From assembly GCF_050947875.1 (NCBI RefSeq), contig NW_027460291.1:30937589-31001588 (forward strand): a stretch of DNA of 64,000 nt. Direction: 5' to 3'. Positions 54,952 to 64,000 of this stretch are shown here, in pieces. Position 1 is the first letter of the stretch. Each line of letters opens with the position of its first letter. Position numbers and translations under genes: made by a program. This DNA comes from Dermacentor variabilis. Lineage: Eukaryota; Arthropoda; Arachnida; Ixodida; Ixodidae. The notes beneath the pieces are model-generated. The model was given only the letters and a program-made list of their open reading frames with translations, was not told the DNA's origin and searched no databases.

Positions 54952-56883
54952 CAGCGCGAGAGGAAGCAGGCGGTCGTGAATGCGGATGCGGGCGCCGGGT
55001 GCCCACATTTGAAGGTTGCGGCTGAGAGCCTCGGTCGGAAAGCGCGCTTTCGTTTTTACCGCTAAGCTCAGGAACTTGCATGCGTGCGAAAGTGCACTCT
55101 ATACATGATTTCACTTGCTCCGTAATACCTATTTGAAGGGCCTCCATTTGGCGTTCTATCCTGTCCAGAGCCGCCCGCATACTAGTGCTCATGTCTGCCA
55201 CCAGCGCGTCTATTTGTTTTTGCAGGCGCTCACAGCTCGCCTCCATGTCACGACGTAGGCGGGCTATTTCTATTAGAGGATCGTGATTTGGTAACGAATT
55301 GGTAATAGGGGAAGGGGTAGGGAGAGATTTACTGGGCGGAGCGAGCTGTGGGGTACCCTTCGCCCGACCTACCTCCCGAGGCGCCTCCATTGCTGTTTTC
55401 TTCTCCGGGGTCCGCTGCTCCCCTGAAGGGACCAGGGCCACATTGGCTGGGGCGTTGGTCTGAAGGGCCTTCTTGTAGGGTTGTTGGGAAGATGGGGAAG
55501 GAGGGCGTTTCTCTGGGAGGCGCACCGATGCCTCGCGGGATCGGGACCGAGACTTGAACTTGCCACGGGATCTCGAACGGGTCTCCGACCGGACTTTTCT
55601 GGTCTCCTTGGTGGGGGCGCGCGACGTTCGGGTCTCCGCCATATCTGTGGTAGTGGTCGGGTCGCTGGAGGGTTGGAGTTCACGCTGCTCTTTCTCGAGA
55701 GCTTTCGGCACCCAAGCTTTGTTCAGTGTCTGCCTAGCACGCCGCGGGCAGTTTGTATCCGCTGTAGGGTGGGTCCCGTCACAAAATCTGCAGTGTGGGG
55801 TGCACGGATGTGACGGGGTGGGGTTGTCAGTCCCGCACGTCGCGCAAATGACCACGTGTGGCGTAGGACAGTAATCAGCCCTATGGCCGAGCTTGTGACA
55901 TATCTTGCAAACCAGTTAGCGGGGTCGATGGGGGTAGCAGCGCTGTTCTGCCCCATAGAAACGCACGTAGCGAGGCACTTTAAGTCCTTCAAATGTTACC
56001 AACGCAACGTTGGTTTGACCCATCATTCGTGCTTGAAGTATTTGAGTTCCAGGAGCCACAAGCTTATCCACTAGCTTGGAAGACGGTGTACCGGGCAAAA
56101 GGCCAGGAACAATTCCCTTGCATGAGTTGTCTGGGGCCGCAAAATATGTCGTGATGGGATAGACCCGCTGACCAAGGTTCAGCTCCCTCACCTTGTACAA
56201 TGCGTCGGCTACGTGTGACTGGGGTGTGGTGATGATTGCCAAGTTCTGCTGAGGTCGCAGTCGGAATATGATGTCCTGAGGATCCTCGGTGGTCAAGCCG
56301 GCTGCACTCCATAGAGCACTGGCGAGTTCTGGGCGCGTCCACTTATCGAGACAAAGTCCTCCGTGAGGCCGCAGAATTATCTTTTCATCGTGCAAAGGAA
56401 GTTGAGGCAGGTTCTGATTCCGAATGCGCTTGCGTACGGTAGGCTGGGAGGCGTCCGGAATGCCCGAGATGCTCTCGGAGGGCTGCGTCTTAGCGCGCGT
56501 TTGACGGATGCGTCGCTTATATGACTGTCTTCCAACAGCCACCGGTGTCATCGTCAGTTTTGTCGTCGTAAACGTTCGGGGCAGCATCTTCCTCCATCCT
56601 TTCCCCGGTTGGAGTGTCCACCTCTCGCTGTTGGGAGGGAAAATTGGCGACGATGGGATCGGCGGCCACTCCCGCGGTATCCACCTCGGGCGTCTTCGTT
56701 GTTGTTAAGGAACGCGCGGCGGCGTTCTCCGTCGCCGATTGCGTCTTCTGCTCGTTGGAAAAATGACGTTGCGGTAGATAAATGCTCCATCGAAACAGAG
56801 CGGTGAATTGACCGAAGGCTCTTTGCACGCCCGTTTAGAACATGGGCCTCGGAAGAGCTGGTCGCTTGGGGCTCTTGGTTCAT
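54935..56883 (-). pseudogene. LINE ORF1, zinc-knuckle RNA-binding protein
   Basis: The ATG at 56883 (MNQEPQATSSSEAHVLNG) opens the region, with frameshifts near 56700 and 56525. The central domain (IILRPHGGLCLDKWTRPELA) is followed by an in-frame TAA at 55916-55918 in an otherwise continuous frame. Then come CKICHKLGHRADYC, CATCGTDNPTPSHPC and CRFCDGTHPTADTNC knuckles, an RS-rich stretch (TRSRSRGKFKSRSRSRE) and a C-terminal coiled coil (LIEIARLRRDMEASCERLQK). It ends at 54935, overlapping ORF2 by 14-17 bases. Confidence 0.9.
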
Positions 56884-57157
56884 GGTGTAGAAAACACGCC
56901 AAGGCAGCTATGGCCCCGGCAGGGGCTGCCGCGTTGGAACTGCTTCAGAGCTGTAGAGGCGCGGGGAGCGGCAACAAATTCCCGGGAAGAAAAGGCGGTC
57001 GGTGGGAAACAGCGAGAAAGCCGCTTCCCATATGACTCCCGGCGAAAGCCGCCCGGGCAAGGGCGCTCAAGGGCGGTCGGTGAAGGTCGCGTAGTCTCGG
57101 TGGTTGCGGAGTGCGCCGACGACACGTCCTTTAACTTCAGCCGACCGATTGGAACTC

Positions 57158-57168
57158 AAGTCGAGGAG
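57158..57168. repeat. Target-site duplication, right copy
   Basis: Identical to 51409-51419. Confidence 0.92.
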
Positions 57169-57260
57169 TTTTCAGACTAAAGCCGGCGAAGCTGCGCCTG
57201 TTTCTGCAAAGACCTAAGGCCTCGTACGTTCGAAGTTGCGAAGAGAAGTTGCTGGGACAG
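57169..57260 (-). pseudogene. Tx1/L1-type LINE ORF2 start
   Basis: The minus strand has an ATG followed by MALSQQLLFATSNVRGLRSL, the usual first strand of the LINE endonuclease, then a stop. It continues, across the 51420-57157 insertion, into LDFVAVQET at 51405. This proves that the two Tx1-type pieces are one element. Confidence 0.87.
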
Positions 57261-57288
57261 GGCCATAGTGACTACCAACTATTTGGAC

Positions 57289-58610
57289 TTAATTATCTAT
57301 GTGATCGGTCCTAGAGGGCAATGGTGAGGCTCCCTCCGAACCCCCACCAGGCCTTCTGGACCGTGATCGTCGGCACTTTCCTGGGTGTTTCGATGTTTTG
57401 CGGTGACGTGCTTTTCTTGTGGTACTGGTCGTCTCGCTGTCCGTGCTTGATTCCGATCTATTAGTCACACGGCACTTCGGAATTGAAGTATCCGCGTTAC
57501 TTCGTCTGTCCTCTGCCAGCATAGCGCATGTGTTGAGATGCTTGGCTGCATCAGATGAATCATCTCCGGCTCCCTCATTCGCTTGCTTGGCAGCAACTGG
57601 CTCCGTTGTAGCGGGTGCTTCTCTGGGTTCTTGCTTCGATGTGTCATCTTTCTTTTCGCTACTTTCCTTTTTCACGGGCAGTTCTGCGATGCCATTGTCT
57701 TTAAAATGTAGAGGGGCTTTACTGCCACAACTGGTCTCCGCGGAAGAGGGAACGTCTTCAGTCGCGTCGAGAACCTCCGTAATATCCATTATGTGATCTT
57801 TCAAACTTTCATCTGGAGGCCTTGTTGTGTGTCGTAACTTATCGGCGTGTGTTACGACACATTCTTCAGCTGTGTGGCCAAAGCGCCGGCAGGCTTCACA
57901 ACGTGGGGTTCTGTAGTTTCGACGAATGTGCTACACCTTGTTACAGTGCAGACAAAGCGGGGGCCAGCCTGGAATTAATACAAGGCTCTGCACTCCACAA
58001 ACAGGTAGTAAATGTGGAACGTCCCCCACGCTGACTCCATCGACAAGAGTCAACACCACGTCACGATTTAGCGTACGCATATGCTCCATCTCCGACACTC
58101 TCCAGCTTTCTGCTGATATAGACTTCACTTTCCCGTAAACCTGGAGTGCATCGCGAATGTAGACGTCTTCGAAACGCTCAGGAAGCCACAAAAGCTGCAT
58201 TTTTACTTCCGTGGGTTCAGGATCAATAACGACGCATCGTATAGCTTTTACTGATAATTCGCATGTGACTAGCTTTGATTTTGTCATCCCTGATTTGCAC
58301 GTCACCATCCACACGTGCGACATCTGAAATTGGCCGATGGAACTTATTTCCTTCTGGTCAATAACGTTCCGAAGGGCGTCTCTGAAGTCTTGGGCTATGT
58401 ACGGTCGACCACTTAAGTCAGCAGGCAGGAAAACGGAGTCCTCAACCAGCTTACCGGTAGGAAGACGAGGTACCACAACACGGTAGTCATTACTGCTGGC
58501 TGAAGCCTGAGCAGCACCTCGGCCAGGGGCCGATAAATCCTTTGAAGCGGAGAACACTAAAAAAGCGACCGCTCGGAACGTCGTCTTCTTACGTGTCTCT
58601 AAGCACACAT
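57289..58610 (-). pseudogene. Tx1/L1-type LINE ORF1, gag-like zinc-knuckle protein
   Basis: One frame is broken by a single in-frame TAG at 57931-57933. The N-terminal part has an RRM-like arrangement (RPYIAQDFRDALRNVIDQKE, MQLLWLPERFEDVYIRDALQ, GVSVGDVPHLLPV). The zinc knuckles are CLHCNKV-stop-HIRRNYRTPRC and CEACRRFGHTAEEC. A Ser/Thr/Glu-rich basic tail ends at 57289. The open frame begins with a GTG at 58608, so the native start is uncertain. It sits 5' of the ORF2 start at 57260, as expected. Confidence 0.85.
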
Positions 58611-59430
58611 TTTTGCCATGTCAACAGTAAGAATCTCTGCCTGCGTTGATGTTTGCATTTGCACTTTAAGAGCCAAGATGCGTTTTCACTCCATCACGTC
58701 AATTGCAGCATCTCTAGAAGAGCAAAAGCGTTGTCACCATCGAGAGGTACATCGTGGAGTGCTAAAACATTGATTTTGCTGTACGATATCTACATTAAAT
58801 AAGAAATTCCGAAATAGGCAACGGTGACCGGGGACACTGTTGGGATTGTTACTGCTAATTTCGACAGTTGTCTCTCACTCTTTACACTTTTGAACGCGCA
58901 TATATTTCGTGTGTTCAATGCAAAATAGCTACATGAACATTGGTGGCTGAGTGTTCATTCTGGCAGCATACTGGCTTCTCACAGCAGCGCTGTACCAGAA
59001 TAATGAGACCCGAGCGAGACAGCTTTTCACGCAACTTTGTGGAACAACCCAAAACTTCTTTTTCGCTTCGCAAAAGCTTATGCAATATTTCTGGGAAATT
59101 AACTAATGTGTCAATGTAACGACACATGTAAGTCCACAGGGCTGTGTGCCATATCTTACCAAATAAAACAAAACGTATACGCAGCCATTATCGCAGATGG
59201 TATGAGTTTGATCAGCGGCCGATTTTGAGGAGGCCGGTAGGGCGGTACTGGTGCCTCGTCGTCACGGCACAATTATAACAATTGGCCACGTCGACTTTAA
59301 TACCGGTGTCGGTGCTCTTACCATTGCCCGCTTCAGAGAAGCACGACTGAATACCGCGCAAGAGAAAAGTACAGTGTACACCACCAATGTGCAACTCACA
59401 TACAACTTTAAAGCGTCGCGGCGGAAAGCG
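58611..59430. other. Unassigned DNA between the Tx1-type LINE and the minisatellite
   Basis: No coding domain. It may include the LINE 5' region and internal sequence of the inverted-repeat element. The LINE's outer boundary could not be placed because no target duplication was found. Confidence 0.4.
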
Positions 59431-59434
59431 CTTC

Positions 59435-60040
59435 TGTCGCGGCGTCAGAACTTAGGTCGCTGCGACTGAAATGACACATTTCTAACGCCACGACAGAAAA
59501 TGTGTAGTCCCGGCAGAGAGTTCCTGTTACGACGTCAGAAACGCTGTTGCGATAGAAACCTGTTGTTGCGACTTCATAAGCTCTTGTCACGACAGAACGT
59601 TTCTGTTGCGACTTCAGAACTCTTAACCGTCGCGACCGAATGTTTCTTTTGCGACGTCAGAATTGCTGTCGTAACGTCAAAGTCGCTGTTACGATAGAAA
59701 GCTGTTGTTTCGACTTCAGAACTCTTGTTGTCGTGACAGAACGTTTCTGTTGCGACTTCAGAACTCTTCGTAGTCGCGACAGAATATTTTTGTAGCGACA
59801 ACAGAATTTCTGTCGTAACGTCAGAATCGCTGTTACGACGAAAGCCGTTGTCACGACTTCGGAACTCTTGTTGTCGCGATAGAATGTTTCTGCTACGACT
59901 TCAGAACTCTTGGTCTTCGCGAAAGAATGTTTCTGTTGCGACATGAGAATTTCTGTCGTAAAGTCAGAAATGTCTGTCGCAACTACAGTAAAGTAAGGAA
60001 CTTTTGTCGCACAACAGAAATTTCTGTAGTTGGGACAGGA
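59435..60040. repeat. Minisatellite of ~20-bp units at the right end of the nested element
   Basis: Imperfect tandem units of the form GTTGCGACTTCAGAACTCTT alternate with TGTCGCGACAGAATGTTTCT. They group into a higher-order period of roughly 150-170 bp, with TGTCGTAACGTCAGAATCGCTGTTACGA blocks recurring about every period. It runs up to the terminal inverted repeat. Confidence 0.85.
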
Positions 60041-60065
60041 ATTCCTGTTGTCTTTTTCAACTGGG
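60041..60065 (-). repeat. Right terminal inverted repeat of the nested element
   Basis: Pairs with 48816-48840. Confidence 0.82.
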
Positions 60066-60489
60066 AGAGCATCGATGCGCAACGTTAGAATCTCCGCCAT
60101 CGACAAGTCGAGTTCCAACCTGGTGATGAAGTTTTGGTCTGGACTCCCGTTCGCCGAAAATGACTATTCGAGAAGCTTACAGAGTGTTACAGCGAATTAG
60201 TGACTTGATTTACGAAGTCCTTCCTGACTGAAGCCAGTCTCCCCGACGTTGACAACCGCAATCTGAGATTGTGCACGTTGTGCGGTTGAAACCGTGCTAT
60301 CGCCCCTAATATTCAACGTTTTCAGCCGCTTAGGTTAGTTTTGTTGTTCCTCGTCCCTCAATGCCTTGTGACTATATCGCACACCACAATGATTGTGACT
60401 ATAGCGTAAATGTTCGTCCTATGCCATCTCGGCGCTCTCACGTCAAGCCTATGTATGTTTTCCTTCTTTTATTTTTGAGGAGGGGTTAA
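60066..60489 (+). pseudogene. Gypsy integrase C-terminal part and 3' region
   Basis: The frame resumes after the nested element and contains the segment RHRQVEFQPGDEVLVW, typical of the integrase C-terminal domain, before stops (TAG near 60093, TGA near 60150). A purine-rich GAGGAGGGG tract at 60477-60485 directly precedes the 3' LTR, fitting the polypurine tract that primes plus-strand synthesis. Confidence 0.82.
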
Positions 60490-60641
60490 TGCCACATGGT
60501 GTGGCACAACAAGGGGACTGAAGAAGAGGAGGACGAGGTTCGTCTCGGCATCGCGCGTCGCGCGTCACGGCTTACGTTTCGTAAAGTGCAAAAGCCTGGA
60601 TCTTTATTCAGCGTGTATACTACAGCAGGATATACGCGACA
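60490..60641 (+). repeat. Gypsy 3' LTR (short)
   Basis: The 152-base LTR starts TGCCACATGGTG and ends GCGACA (TG...CA termini), with a TATA-like GTGTATACTAC near its end. The first bases form a small palindrome GCCACATGGTGTGGC. It differs from the 5' LTR at about 18 of 150 positions by eye. Confidence 0.85.
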
Positions 60642-61308
60642 ATATAGTGCTTGACGTCGATCACTTGACACCTTGAGGAGCAATTGACATTCAGAGCAGC
60701 CGTTCATTCGCAAGGGCGGCGAATAATATAAGGCCATCTCTGGTAGAGTGCGAAATGATGGCGAATACATTGTCTCAGATGATCTTAAAAAGTCTCAACA
60801 GTTCGAAATTTCAAATACATCAAATGGGATAATTAGAACTGAACGAAATAGCTGATATGCAGATAGCGATACCAGTCAGTTTTATTTAAGGCTGGAAAAG
60901 CGATACAACGTGTTTTAAGCAACTGATTCTCGATTTTCACACATCAAGATAAATTAAACCCTGTAATCTTTAGGTGATACCGGACACTTCACAGAGGAAG
61001 CTTTCGGTAGCGGTGCTCATATCTAAATACATGTGAACGAAGATATAATTTTTCTCCTCAATAGCTGCACCGATTTGGATGAGGTTTGTTACACATCAAA
61101 GAAAATATTAAAATCTAGCCACTTTGAGAAGCGAATCATTGATTTAAGCTGTTGGTTTTTAATCGAAATTGTCAAATATCGCAAAATTTCAGCAAATGAA
61201 ACTGTCAAGTTTAGAATGAGCTCTTTAACTCGAAATAAAAAAAAAATGTTATCACAATTCTGTAAACTGCACCTAATAATGCATTTAAAGGGGACATAAC
61301 TGGTATAT
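60642..61308. other. No gene recognised
   Basis: AT-rich DNA between the two Gypsy elements. The open frame at 61033-61299 has no recognisable domain, and its sequence loosely resembles 21070-21340, so it is probably repeat-derived. Confidence 0.4.
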
Positions 61309-61469
61309 TGTTACGCGAACGAACGATTGAGACTGGAGACTATTTACAAAGTATATTTACAAGGGGTAACTGCAGCGCTGGCCAGTTCAGCTGACAGCTC
61401 AAGAGCCAGAGAGCGTTCGTCGTCTTCGTCGGGGCGCCCGCGTGCATCGCCCACGAGAAACACGCAACA
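61309..61469 (-). repeat. Possible 3' LTR of the second Gypsy element
   Basis: The block starts TGTTACGCGAACG and ends CACGCAACA (TG...CA) and lies where the 3' LTR of the minus-strand Gypsy should be. There is no second LTR in the window to confirm it. Confidence 0.3.
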
Positions 61470-62510
61470 TTCGTGTATTATTATCCCCGGCGCGTCTAAC
61501 TATCGGTGATGACGTACAGGTGCGTAATATGGCTTCAGGCGGGTGGGTGACATGCACAACGTCAGTGGAATTTGGGGCAGATGGGGCACTGGTACTGACT
61601 GGGGCGATTTCGTAGGTAACTGGAATCACGTCCCGCAGCACTCGATAGGGGCCTTTGTACCGTAGCAGGAGTTTTTCTGGCAGGCCAACGTGACGAGTCT
61701 GGGACCATAGGAGTACTAGAGGTACAGGCGAAAAGTGGACGTCTCTGCGTTGGCGATCGTACAAGCGCCGTCGCTTCTCTTGAGAGGTCAGGATGCGAGC
61801 GCGAGCAATTTCGCGTGCTTGGGATGCCCTGGTGATGGGGTCAAGTGCATACTCGCTGGTCTCTGTTGCGGCGGGTGGAAGGGACACATCCAGTGGCAAT
61901 GTGGGTTCTGGGCCGAACAGCAGAAAGAACGGAAAATCACGGGCAGTGTCGTGACGCGATGAATTATATGCAAAAGTGACACAGGGTAGGGCAAGGTCCC
62001 AATCCGTAAGTTCGAACGAGACGTACTTTGCAAGCATGTCTCATAGGGCGCGATTCGGACGCTCAGTGAGACAATTTGTCTGTGAATGGTAAGACGTAGT
62101 CAGCTTGTGCTTGGCGCTTGTGCAGGATTCCGGCGATGACTTGAGAAAGAAATGTCCAACCACGGTCTGTGAGCAGTTGGCGCGGAGCACCATGCTGCAG
62201 AATCATGTCGCGTAAAAGAAAATCAGCGACATCTGTGGCGCAGCTTGTTGGAAGCACTCTGGTGATGGCGTAACGCATGGCGTAATCTGTCGCCACAGCA
62301 ACCCACTCGTTGCCAGAAGTGAATAGAGGGAAAGGTCCAAGTAAGTCCAAGCCAACGCGAAAGAACGGCTCCGAAGGAATGTCGAGCGGTTGAAGGCACC
62401 CGGCGGGGAGCGTCGATGGTGTTTTTCGGCGGTGGCGTTTTTCGCACGCCGCAACGTATTTCCGGACGCACCGGGAAAGGCCTGGCCAAAACAAGCGTCG
62501 GCGAATCCGG
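61399..62510 (-). pseudogene. Second Gypsy: integrase
   Basis: The minus strand shows the zinc region end (FWPGLSRCVRKYVAACEK), core Asp in RVGLDLLGPFPLF, Asp in LLTDRGWTFLSQV, and after a frameshift near 62120 the Glu in LTERPN. Then ALPCVTFAYNSSRHDTA, FFLLFGPEPTLPLD and the GPY/F-type C-terminal segment LLLRYKGPYRVLRDV. A TGA near 62042 and the frameshift inactivate it. Confidence 0.9.
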
Positions 62511-63400
62511 TCGTAGGTGCGGGAGACGTCAAAGTGGCCTGCCGTTGGTAAAGCATGAAGTGCTTGGAGAAAAGCTGACCGGAGGTGTTTAGGAATGATT
62601 GTTTAGGAATGATGAGGAGTAGGACAGGACCGTTGGGGCGTACATTGTGGTGGTATAATACACCATCCCGGAGAACAAACAGCTGAAGGGACGAATCAGA
62701 AGGCGAAGATTCCAAGCAATCAATGATGCCGCGCAAACTGGCATCAAGGCATTGCTCGTCGGCAACGTGTAGCAGCTGAAAAACGGAGAAAACGCAAGCG
62801 TCGGTATCGAGGTCGGGGTCGGCGGGTGATTCGTCCACTGGATAGTGCGATAAACAGCCTGCGTCTTGACGTAAACGGCCCGACTTGTACACTACTACAT
62901 ATGATTATTCTAGCAGCCGCAGATCCGAGCGACCAAGCCGGTCGGTAGGATCCTTGAGTGAGGAAAGCCAGCAGAGCGCGTGGTGGTCCGTGATTACAGA
63001 GAAGGGAGTGCCGTACAAGTATGGGCGGAGTTTGGAAACCGCCCAGACGAGAGCCAGGCATTCACGAGCAGTAATCGAATAGTTGCGCTCCGCTGCTGTG
63101 AGAAGGCGGCCAGCGTATGCGATAACGCGATCTTGGCCCTGTTGGCGCTGGGCTCAGACGGCTCCGATACCGTGACCACTGGCATCGGTACGTACCTCTG
63201 TAGGAGAGGACGGGCAAAGTGGGCTGGTATAGGTGGCGTGGTGAGAATGTTGGTGAGGTGGGCAAACGCGGTAGCTTGAGCGGGGCCCCACATAAACGGC
63301 ACGTCCTTCTTCAGATGATCAGTAAGAGGTCGGGCAATTGCTGCGAAGTCTTTAACGAAGCGTCGGAAGTAGGAGCAGAGACCTACAAAACTTCGGACTT
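62511..63400 (-). pseudogene. Second Gypsy: RNase H and connection
   Basis: Fragments in shifting frames: DVPFMWGPAQATAFAHL (connection), YDYSS-region tail, SGRLRQDAGCLSHYPVDES (end of RNase H, DA.xLSR-like), CLDASLRGIIDCLESS and LFVLRDGVLYHHNV leading into the integrase zinc domain. Many frameshifts. Confidence 0.8.
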
Positions 63401-64000
63401 CTTTGACAGAATGAGGTACAGGAAAAGACGTGACAGCACGAATTTTCTCCGGCTCTTGTTGAATACAGGTAGCGTCGACGAGGTGGCCCCGTACTGTAAT
63501 CTGCCGACGACCGAAGTGACACTTCGAGGAATTGAGTTGGAGCCCAGCCTCGCGGAAGACTCGAAGAACAGCTGATAAGCGCTCAAGGTGTGTCTCAAAT
63601 GTAGGCTAAAATACCAGACCGTCGTCTAGGTAGCAGATGCATGTTGGCCATTTGTACGTTTGAAGTAAAGAGTTCACCATACGTTCGAACGTTGCTGGGG
63701 CGTTGCATAGACCGAATGGCATAACTTTTAATTGATATAGACCATCAGGAGTGGCGAACGCGGTCTTCTCTTAGTTTTTTTTTCATCCACAGAAATCTGC
63801 CAATAACCAGACCGCAGGTCTATTGATGAAAAGTAGTTGGCACCGTGGAGACAATCGAGGGCGTCGTCAATGCGAGGCAAGGCGTACCAGCAGAACAGTC
63901 CATCAAAGCTGAATGCGCCGTAAGAAAGTCGAGTCCGAGGATTAGGTCATGGGGAAAATTGATCAGCACTGTAAAAAGAACAGGAACGTGGCGGTCGGCG
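63401..64000 (-). pseudogene. Second Gypsy: reverse transcriptase, cut by the window edge
   Basis: The minus strand reads [20 protein letters not shown] and [10 protein letters not shown] near 63870-63790 (motif A region), followed by frameshifted palm and thumb pieces down to 63401. The element continues beyond 64000, so its gag and 5' LTR are outside the window. Confidence 0.82.

Larger units (their letters stand above)
51420..57157 (-). mobile_element. Full-length RNase H LINE inserted in the Tx1-type LINE
   Basis: The 5,738 bp element has a 3' end with AATAAAG and a TCTCTCT terminus at 51420 and a 5' end at 57157, flanked by the perfect 11-bp duplication AAGTCGAGGAG. It carries ORF1 (zinc knuckles, RS-rich, coiled coil) and ORF2 (endonuclease, RT, RNase H, knuckle). 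A truncated relative sits at 35485-36494. Few lesions and a perfect duplication make it the youngest large insertion in the nest. Confidence 0.93.
48816..60065. mobile_element. 11.25-kb inverted-repeat element inserted in Gypsy integrase
   Basis: The left end is CCCATTTGAAAAACACAACA and the right end reversed is CCCAGTTGAAAAAGACAACA. They match at about 23 of the first 25 positions. AG occurs at 48814-48815 and 60066-60067, a possible 2-bp duplication. Excising 48816-60065 plus one AG joins the integrase halves without a frameshift. The right end carries about 600 bp of minisatellite. No transposase is recognisable, and most of the length is later LINE insertions. Superfamily unknown. Confidence 0.8.
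43739..60641 (+). mobile_element. Gypsy-type LTR retrotransposon, interrupted by two insertions
   Basis: Short LTRs flank gag, protease, RT, RNase H and integrase in Gypsy order. A Ruka SINE sits in pol (46306-46541) and an 11,250 bp inverted-repeat element splits the integrase (48816-60065). LTR divergence of roughly 12 percent and many frameshifts indicate an old, dead copy. No envelope-like gene is present. Confidence 0.88.

Noticed and set aside
59435..60040. CRISPR-like array
   Set aside because: Units are contiguous and imperfect with no unique spacers, and the context is a eukaryotic transposon end.
61033..61299. 88-codon open frame near the second Gypsy element
   Set aside because: No domain; AT-rich and repeat-like composition.

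Overview
This window looks like repeat-dominated nuclear DNA from a hard tick (Ixodidae). The strongest clue is at least seven copies of a tRNA-derived SINE that matches, from memory, the tick SINE Ruka. The accompanying LINE, Gypsy, mariner and Penelope-like remnants fit that. I found no convincing intact host gene, no rRNA, no functional tRNA and no prokaryotic features. Nearly everything recognisable is transposon-derived and decayed by stops, frameshifts and later insertions. Species cannot be fixed from this sequence.

Layout. 1-9.8 kb: low-copy DNA with three long near-perfect hairpins (1507-1626, 3536-3643, 6054-6196), Ruka SINEs, and the first copy (6609-7605) of a ~1 kb non-coding element with inverted ends. 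9.8-13.8 kb: a minus-strand RTE-type LINE, split by a ~1 kb block holding a Penelope-like GIY-YIG fragment between inverted repeats and a tRNA-like cloverleaf. 14-22.5 kb: mostly featureless, with a GC/CpG-rich block at 16.05-17.64 kb that is the best candidate for a host regulatory region. 22.6-28 kb: plus-strand LINE A (ORF1 with three zinc knuckles; ORF2 endonuclease, RT, RNase H, zinc knuckle). 29.87-32.18 kb: a mariner-like element with unusually long (~210 bp) inverted repeats. 33.3-39.4 kb: minus-strand LINE B, same family as A, interrupted by a 1,010 bp piece of a second LINE family. 39.4-42.7 kb: microsatellite, SINE, small palindromic MITE.

42.7-60.6 kb is a four-level nest. A Gypsy LTR retrotransposon with short (~150 bp) LTRs (43739-60641) carries a Ruka SINE in pol and is split inside its integrase by an 11,250 bp inverted-repeat element (48816-60065). 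Inside that element lies a Tx1/L1-type LINE, whose ORF2 start is split by a 5,738 bp full-length RNase H LINE (51420-57157) bounded by a perfect 11 bp target duplication. Removing the inverted-repeat element brings the two Gypsy integrase pieces back into one reading frame, which supports the reconstruction. 61.3-64 kb is a second, minus-strand Gypsy pol running off the window.

The elements do not form a pathway. Their nesting gives a relative insertion history: Gypsy, then the inverted-repeat element, then Tx1, then the RNase H LINE. The most novel candidates are the CCCA-ended inverted-repeat element with a ~600 bp minisatellite at one end, the two-copy ~1 kb non-coding inverted-repeat family, the three hairpins that share a purine-rich apex, and the GIY-YIG fragment framed by inverted repeats.
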